Shown: positions 57,117 to 64,000 of the stretch, in pieces
How positions within the stretch are numbered: the first letter of the stretch is position 1
How the letters are laid out: the number at the start of each line of letters is the position of its first letter
Assembly: GCF_000003815.2 (NCBI RefSeq)
Contig: NC_049986.1
Coordinates: 4,250,632-4,314,631 of the forward strand
Reading direction: 5' to 3'
Length of the DNA stretch: 64,000 nucleotides
Source: Branchiostoma floridae
Lineage: Eukaryota; Chordata; Leptocardii; Amphioxiformes; Branchiostomatidae
Position numbers and translations under genes: made by a program
The notes under the pieces: model-generated
Databases searched by the model: none
The model's input: the letters and a program-made list of their open reading frames with translations, nothing else
Told to the model about the DNA's origin: nothing

Positions 57117-59559
57117 AGCTATAGGACTTTCCAAAGACTGTAGGTGCAGTATACGGTGACTGATGATGATTCATTCATTCATATAACCATGCTCAGAAAT
57201 CTGAGTCATGCACTTTATGTCTGGTTGGGTCCCAGAACTTATTGATCACCACTTCTACAGTTCTGAGTGTTTGTTCGGACCTGGAGCACCCTCTCCAGCT
57301 ATCAACATGGCTGTTCGTCATGGCTCTAAAATATGTTGTATATATATAAACGACATGTTGTGTGCGTCAAACGACTAAAAAGTAACTATCTGTAGGTCAG
57401 TCATTTCAAACAGATGTCCAGTTCTCCACAAATGGTCAGATAACGCTGAATCGATTTTCAATCTTATACTAGAGTTTTCGGAGTCCATTGCCAAAGGGGA
57501 CACTCATATACAATTAGAATGAAGAAGACAATAGGAGAAGGACTGAATTGCCGGTGGCAAAAATGGGTGCTAATATCTCAATTAAAATCTCTCGTTTGGC
57601 GTCACATTGGGCGACCCTATATATGAGTTCGTCATAATGCTTTTTGCGCATATTTCATTGCATTGATAGTCAACTTAAACCGTATTCAATGTATGGGTTT
57701 GTAAGAGTTGTCAAAACATCTGTCGTATGATGTTTCTATTGAGATGTTGTATTTGATTTTCCACAGAGTAGAATCATTTTTTCATCACAATGGTCATTTA
57801 CACGGTGTTCTATAAACTATTTATTTCAAAAATTGCACATCATATACATGTTATCTCGACACACTTAATTCTGTTGGCTAATACCTCTAACAACAACAAA
57901 AAACACGTTGTTTTTCACTGCCTCATTCCAGCATAGAAACAATTGATCTTTCATAAACCAAACATGTATCAGAGCATCAAATTAAGATAAAATCTGTCAA
58001 GTTGTAGCTGGTTCGATAGAGCGGTTATTTCTAACATGTGGAGTTGTTAATACAGGCTCTCCGTGCCATACTTCAGGCCCACAATCCGTGGCCTTGGTAA
58101 CGCTGGTGTCAGAAAGTCAAGTGGAACCCGGTTAGGAGTCATCTGAAGTTCATGCTACACATCTACATGAATCTCAATATCACAAAACCATTGCTGTTTG
58201 TGGAATGTTTACTTTGATTATTTAATTTAATTTATTGACTAATAACCATGTGCATTCGATTCATGATCCAGTATAGAAATACCACAATGTCATTCTACAG
58301 TTTTGCTTTACAGTCCCCGTAAACTTGGCGAGATATCATGAGAATCGGTTCAAATGATTTCTGGTACTGAGCAACGAACGTCGACCTGCACGCACCGGAT
58401 GTGACGTGTTGTCGACAGGTGAGTTATACCCCCGGAAGTGACGCATTTCAACAGGTAGAATGAGTGTGAAAATGGCGATACCTCTTTATTGACTGAAGTC
58501 TACGATATCTGCATAACTTTGGGAATTTTGCCATTGTTGCACTTACATTCTATATATCATATATAAAAGCTCCTTGTTAGTAATAGAAATGCTTTTTCTC
58601 AGAGAGACAATTACAGTTTTCGTATCAATAGTTTATTGTCAGGCATCAAGGCCCATAAAAACAGACAATTAGACAATAAATTTAAAAAGAACAACAATTC
58701 AATACATTAAATCAAAAGGCAGGAAGGATTTACACTCGTGCACGTGGTCTGTGTACTTGACCGTAGCTCTTCCAGAACATACTTGTAGCAATAACATCGA
58801 AATCAGATAGGACTCTGATAATGTGGTTCGTACAGGTTGATTCAGTTCTCTATCCATAATGCCGATGTCTTTGTATTTAGCCTGCACAACAAAGACCGTC
58901 AAATCACATTAAACAGATTGCATGCTTGCAATATGGAAGAAGTAAAAATGAGTGGGCCATTTTGATTTTAGGAATCGGCAGTGACTTCTCATTTCCGATA
59001 ATGCACAATTTGTTCTTTCTTTTAGTTTTGTGATCGGAACTCCAAATGTCGGACTCAAATACAAGAAAGTCTATCACAATCAACGTGTATTCACAAGTGT
59101 ACCCGCCGTGTCTGTGTGTGATGTGTTTTATGGATTAGCCACGTGCAGATGGCCGCGGTGCCACGTGAAATTAATTTTCTAAGCGATTCATTTGACTGAG
59201 GCTGTCTAAATGTCTTACTTGGCAGCCTCTCTCGAACAAACCTGCTCTGAAACCAGCACACAGCACCAAGCAGTTGGCAGTGGCAGATGCTAGCTTTATT
59301 TCTGCACAGAGGTTGGGAGTTTCTTTGCTTGAAGTTGAATAGCCCTTCTTCTGAATGCCGTTTTTTGTCCAGTCTGACAGACTGGGGTGAAAAATCTTCC
59401 CGGTGGCAACTGACCACCGCCCGCCTTTTATTATTCATGCGGCTTTAATAGAGTGAGTACGTCCGATACGCTACAGTTTGTTGCATCTCTTTATGCGCCG
59501 TTTATCGAGTATTGTCCGTGAAAATACAATAAATTACCCCTCGGGAGCGAGGAATCGTC
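57117..59559. other. Intergenic, no supported gene
   Basis: Short open frames without recognisable motifs. ttcattcattca near 57170 is simple sequence. Confidence 0.4.
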
Positions 59560-59875
59560 GCTGGAATGTCACCAACTCTTTCTTACACGAACTAACAACT
59601 ATTTTGCTTTTGCGCGCGCGGATTTGTTCCTAGTAGTGGCCGCTGGTTGACCTCCACAGATTTCCGAGATGTTGGTAACGTTACTGGCGTTGTGTCGGGC
59701 TGAAAGGGCCGTTGAGAGGGCCGATGGTGGGTTTTCATCCCCTCAGTGGGGCGCGAACAAAACACAAAGAGATCCAGGACAAACAGAAACAATGTCTGCG
59801 CTATAGCAATTATAGGATTACCATGGCCGAACAGAAACTGGGCGAACTTCTGGCGACCCTAGTGTGTAAAAGGGT
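59560..59875 (+). promoter_or_regulatory. CpG-rich region with a candidate first exon
   Basis: CpG-rich block (gcgcgcgcgg near 59615) followed by an ATG in strong context (ttaccATGGCC, 59823) and 17 codons (MAEQKLGELLATLVCKR) ending at a donor-like agg|gtaata. No matching second exon was found, so this is only a candidate transcription start. Confidence 0.25.
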
Positions 59876-62257
59876 AATACTCTCTCAAACAGAGATATGT
59901 ACACACTGTAGAATAATACAAACACACAACTTTCGTTTTCTATCTCTTTGAGCTCGCGTCCTGCTCTCAGACGTCATCTGGGCCTAACAAAGATGTCGGT
60001 CCAGCCACACAATTGGGTCCGATCGTCCATCATTCGAACTGGCAGCCGATTAAGGCCACACAATGTGTCCTGGACAGGGCAATGATAAATGACCACTGCA
60101 TAAAACAGTGACCTGTCAAGGCTGGACACTCCACTTAACACTCATTACAAACCCTACAGCTTCTTTATTCCTTAAGTGGGAGGCGAAGTTTGGCAGACGA
60201 GCATGCCTATGTCCAGTAGTGCAGCAGACACGTATCTGATACCGTATGTAACCTGGAGTAATGTTCTTCTGTACTATAGAGCTCAGGTGCAAGTTCTGTC
60301 TCCAATCCGACGTTACAAAGGCGCTGAACTGAATCCAAGTTGACTGCGGCACAGCAGCAGCGGTCCCCATGGTTAGTGTGGCTGTCAATAATACCTGTCA
60401 ATCAAACGTCCCTGGTGGCGCGGTGGTTATCCCAGCCACCACATCCGGAATGAAGGGTTTCAAAACGCGGCGCTGGTTGGTATTTTTAATCTCGTGACAT
60501 CCCGTTTTAATGTTAGTTATTCAAATTACTAGTAGGCAAAAGACAAGGTTAGAATCTGTATGTGTTTGTTTGGGGGGGGGGGTGCTTACATCATAAGAGA
60601 CGCCCGAAAGTAAACTGGCTACTACTATTTCTTCCAATGGACGAAATTAAAAACCCCTCGCCTTAACTCTAGCCCATCTTTAATCGAAATCATATCTCTG
60701 TGCATCTTATATTACTTCAAGAGTCATTTTGTGTCATTCTTGAAACGGGAGGTTAGGACTGAAGTATGGTGAGCATAGTCTGATAGTCAACATGAAATGG
60801 CGGCCCGTCTCCACTCATACTCCAAACATCTCAGACGATCGCAATGACTTGTTAACATATCACATGTATGGTGTCTACTTTGATGTAATGTCAAATATGG
60901 CGGGTACGACAGAATAGGAGCCCTCCAACTAAGGTCAAAGATACTCAGTACTACTTGGTACTACGCTTACCATGACGTCGTAGGAAATAAAATAACCAGT
61001 CGAAAACGTTTATTTTCCTTGGTTAAACGGTGGTGTTGTGATGCCATTATTACCTTCATTAAGAATATCATCTTAACGGAACTGTTTGTGAATATATGTG
61101 TGATTTGTGCAAGAAGCTATGGAGGGAGTTCTACGCTTCTTAGTATGCTAATAACGTTACATGTCCGCTTAAGCACCCCAGTATAACACACGTTTTTCTT
61201 ATTTCGTGTCCTGGATATGCTGTGGTTATTACTTTTTAGCTTAAGGTAACGTTATATATCTCTTGGGCTCGTAAAGATGTGGCGTATGTTTGGGCACCTT
61301 TTTGGTATGTAAGTAGCTGAATTGATGATGCCTATCTACCTTCCTAAGCGCTTAGGCCAGGGACTGGTCCCTCCGTCAGTACTCTCCATGTTGCACGGTC
61401 CTTTGCACTTGTTTCCGCAAACTGGCATTGATGATTGACACAATTAATTAAACTGAATATGCAAATGTACAAAACGTTCAAAATGCAAATCAACGAGAAA
61501 CCTTTTAAACAACACGTCAGTTGCAATGGTTAACATGATTTGGCAAAGCAAGGAGGTTAAAAATCACTCTTTTTTTAACCTCCTTGGGCAAAGGTATGAG
61601 GTCGCGGAACTCTTGTTGATACTACGGTTCCCTTAATTTGGCACTCCGTAGTTTACAGCTAGTCACCTTGTGTCGCACCTGTTTCCCAGCCCCGGGCTAT
61701 TAGACACGTAAAGCACAGGTGACCCCTCCCCCGCCCTCCCCTCGTTAGCAGAATTAGCACCTCGGACAGGCCCCAGTGTAGCCGTTACAACCTTTTAGCG
61801 TGTTCTCTCTAATTGCAACTTATTCAAACCAAGAAGCTTCCTGTATAAACAGAGATGATGGATATTTTCTTTCATTACCAAAGACTTTATCTAATGTCCT
61901 CGTTCTCACTGCAGAGTCGTTGCACGGCGTCTATGGGAGGGCAGCGCACTAATACTCCATGAAATCACCCATCATTAGTAACAATGTGCGAATTTTGCCT
62001 CTCTCATAATTGTTCCCCGTCAGACAGACTTGAACGGTAACCGTCATCGGCGTTGGAGCAGACCTAACATTTGACGTTTATTGCGACGTGTATGTAACGT
62101 GTAGGATGAAATGTGTATTCGCGGTTACCTGACCTGCGAACCCTAGACAGTTGATGTAAGAATGTGTAGTAAAAATTATACTGCTCATTGGAGCTTATTC
62201 TATGTATATCTGTATATTGATACCTATATGATGCTAAAAATACCAGCGTTTACCTAC
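59876..62257. other. Intergenic, no supported gene
   Basis: Contains a G run near 60572, a repeat-like stretch 61205-61310 resembling 16790-16885, and a gaggtcgcggaactc phrase at 61598 that also occurs near 44080. Confidence 0.4.
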
Positions 62258-62361
62258 CCTGGTATCCAGCTGTAATATAGCTCCCGAGTCTCTTCTCTCC
62301 TCTTCGTAATTGCGAAGAGGAGAGAAGAGACTCGGGAGCTATATTACGGCTGGATACCAGG
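62258..62361. repeat. 104-bp near-perfect palindrome
   Basis: Arms of 52 bases with two mismatches and no loop (centre cttcgtaattgcgaag). Outer sequence cctggtatccagctgtaata against tattacggctggataccagg. Confidence 0.95.
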
Positions 62362-62423
62362 CTAGTGTTTACCAGATTTTACATTCTTAAAATTACACTA
62401 AAGTGTGGCTAATTCGGCGGAAA

Positions 62424-62806
62424 TTAATTCATACAGTGTAGAACTGGAGGATTACAACAGGCATGGTCAAATTCTGATGCTATGTCACTAATGAATAAGT
62501 TGAACAATGTTGGACTCAGGTTACAGCCTTGTCGAACCCCACAGTGAGTTACAAATGTATCGGTTAGACCACTGTTTGTTTTAATACAATTTGTAGTTTT
62601 AGAGTACATATCTTTTATGGTCAGGAGAAATTTGCCTCCTATCCCAAGTTTCTTCAATTTAAGTAAAAGACCTTCTCGCCAAACAGAATCAAAAGCTTTA
62701 CTAAAATCTACAAAACAAGCGTATAGACGTGAATTTCTACTAATATATTTGCTGACAAGCGTGTTCAAAGTGAATAGATTATCAGTTGTTCTAAAAAAAT
62801 TTACAT
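62424..62806 (-). mobile_element. LINE 5' segment in inverted orientation (reverse transcriptase)
   Basis: The minus frame reads DNLFTLNTLVSKYI, then ACFVDFSKAFDSVWREGLLL and GVRQGCNLSPTLFNLFISDI, classic non-LTR reverse transcriptase blocks. It ends before the catalytic YxDD block. It is joined head to head to the plus-strand 3' segment. Confidence 0.9.
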
Positions 62807-63650
62807 TTGGAGGCCTCCCTAAACGCCATTAAGTTTTTCACCAGAATCTGCTTAAATGTACCGGCTGATAGTCTCCAGGCAGACGCACTTTTATGTCAAT
62901 TAGAATTAGACTCTTTAGGTAGTAAATGCTGGGCTTCCGGTGTGCGGAAAACTTTAGAAGAATGTGGTTATGCCTTTGTCTGGTATTCTCCACACTCAAT
63001 TGTTTCAAAAGTGCCTTCAATCATCTCTGCTATTCAACAACGTTTAAAGGACATCTACTTTCAGACATTCCTACGCGAAATCCATAATGACAACAAAGGC
63101 AAATTCGCAAAGAACAAATTACGCTCATACAGACTGTTCAAATCCACCTACAACGAAGAAGAGTACCTTAGAATTCCGAACGATCGACAAAGAACTACAA
63201 TAACCAAACTGCGACTCAGCTGCCACAAACTCCGTGTTGAAACAGGGAGGCACAACCGCACACCTCTGGAGCAAAGAATCTGTCAGTTTTGTAACATGAA
63301 CAAGGTCGAAGATGAAGCCCACTTTTTATTAGATTGTAGTTTATATAGTAATGAGAGAAGTATTCTTTTTAGCTTTATTATAGGAAAGTTCCCTCGCTTT
63401 GAATCTTTGTCTAGTGTTGAAAAATTCATTTTTCTTATGAGGTTTGATCGAACGACATTATACAAACACATCTCAAGCTACATATTCAACATTACTAAGA
63501 AACGAGAAGAAGCCGAACAAATGTATTAGACTAGTTTTAGAATCCATGTTTTAGAAACCATGTGTACTGCATTACTACCTTTTGTATCCATATGCCTGTA
63601 CTTAGCCCGATAGGGCATGAATGTGCAATAAAGGCTATTATTATTATTAT
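62807..63650 (+). mobile_element. LINE 3' segment with tail
   Basis: An open frame of 240 codons (to TAG/TAA at 63529) continues the ORF2 C-terminal region: EASLNAIKFF, TKLRLSCHKLRVETGRHNR and a CQFC...HFLLDC zinc-knuckle-like motif. After it come cttagcccgatagggcatga, aataaagg and an (att)n-a tail at 63631-63657. Confidence 0.9.
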
Positions 63651-63659
63651 TAAAAAAAG

Positions 63660-64000
63660 ATATGAATAAAGTAAAAAAAAGAGAGAATCCCTACCTACCG
63701 ATCCTATTTATTTATTTCTGGGTCGAATCGAAAACACACCTTTTTTCACCGGATCTGACTTGATCTTAGATGTGACCATATATAAATGTCAATCATGTGT
63801 ACGTGTACAGTTGTGTAGTTCATATGAAACCCCCCGTGCGTGACAAACAATAAAGGCTGCCTGAAATGTTAGTATCCCCACGTGTTGTGAAGTCAGTTCG
63901 TCATGAAATTAACGGGATCATTTCAAACAAGGTTATCCTTTTTTGATGATGAGGACGGATACGGATACGGGATAGGGAGGGAAAACCACGACAGATCGGT
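63660..64000. other. Window end, no gene seen
   Basis: AT-rich. aacaataaaggctgcctg near 63848 resembles a LINE 3' end. Confidence 0.4.

Noticed and set aside
59823-59873. First exon of a new gene (MAEQKLGELL...)
   Set aside because: Good start context and CpG-rich flank, but no second exon could be joined; kept only as a low-confidence candidate.

Overview
This is a eukaryotic, invertebrate-chordate type window. The best guess is a cephalochordate (amphioxus, Branchiostoma). Reasons: intron-split animal genes with GT-AG introns; two leucine-rich-repeat (LRR) membrane-receptor genes with lineage-style repetitive tails; CR1-like LINE fragments; a 5S-rRNA-derived SINE; and a very dense load of small terminal-inverted-repeat (TIR) elements. 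The species call is inference from gene and repeat style, not from a database. Three scaffold gaps of exactly 100 N (1073-1172, 29084-29183, 43532-43631) show a draft assembly.

Layout. 1-2.9 kb: 5' part of a ribosomal protein L12 gene (minus strand) running into a gap; one of its splice donors reads GA instead of GT. 3-11 kb: intergenic DNA with an 82-bp perfect palindrome, a long CA microsatellite and several TIR elements. 11.2-14.9 kb: a two-exon LRR transmembrane gene (minus) with a 102-bp coding minisatellite in its cytoplasmic tail. 17.9-40.6 kb: a complete 12-exon quiescin sulfhydryl oxidase gene (QSOX, plus), whose exons I could join in one open frame of 662 codons. Its 12-kb first intron holds a second LRR receptor gene on the opposite strand (24.3-27.8 kb, tail frameshifted inside a coding repeat), an orphan WD40 exon, CR1 fragments, a 5S-derived SINE and outward-facing Harbinger-like TIRs. 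Its intron 8 ends in seven tandem copies of the splice acceptor of exon 9.

40.6-64 kb holds no gene I can name. It contains a 24-bp TG-rich minisatellite, a 4.5-kb TIR element whose interior is two satellite arrays (141-bp and 115-bp units) around a unique core, a 94-bp tandem array, TIR elements of several families, a tRNA-derived SINE, a decayed LINE with a TIR element inside it, a 104-bp near-perfect palindrome, and a LINE insertion with the 5' inversion typical of twin priming.

Functionally, QSOX makes disulphide bonds in secretory proteins. The two LRR proteins are predicted type I membrane proteins with signal peptide, LRRs, a single membrane span and tyrosine-rich repeated tails. They look like paralogous receptors that diversified mainly in the tail. 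No functional link between QSOX and the receptor nested in its intron is shown by the sequence.
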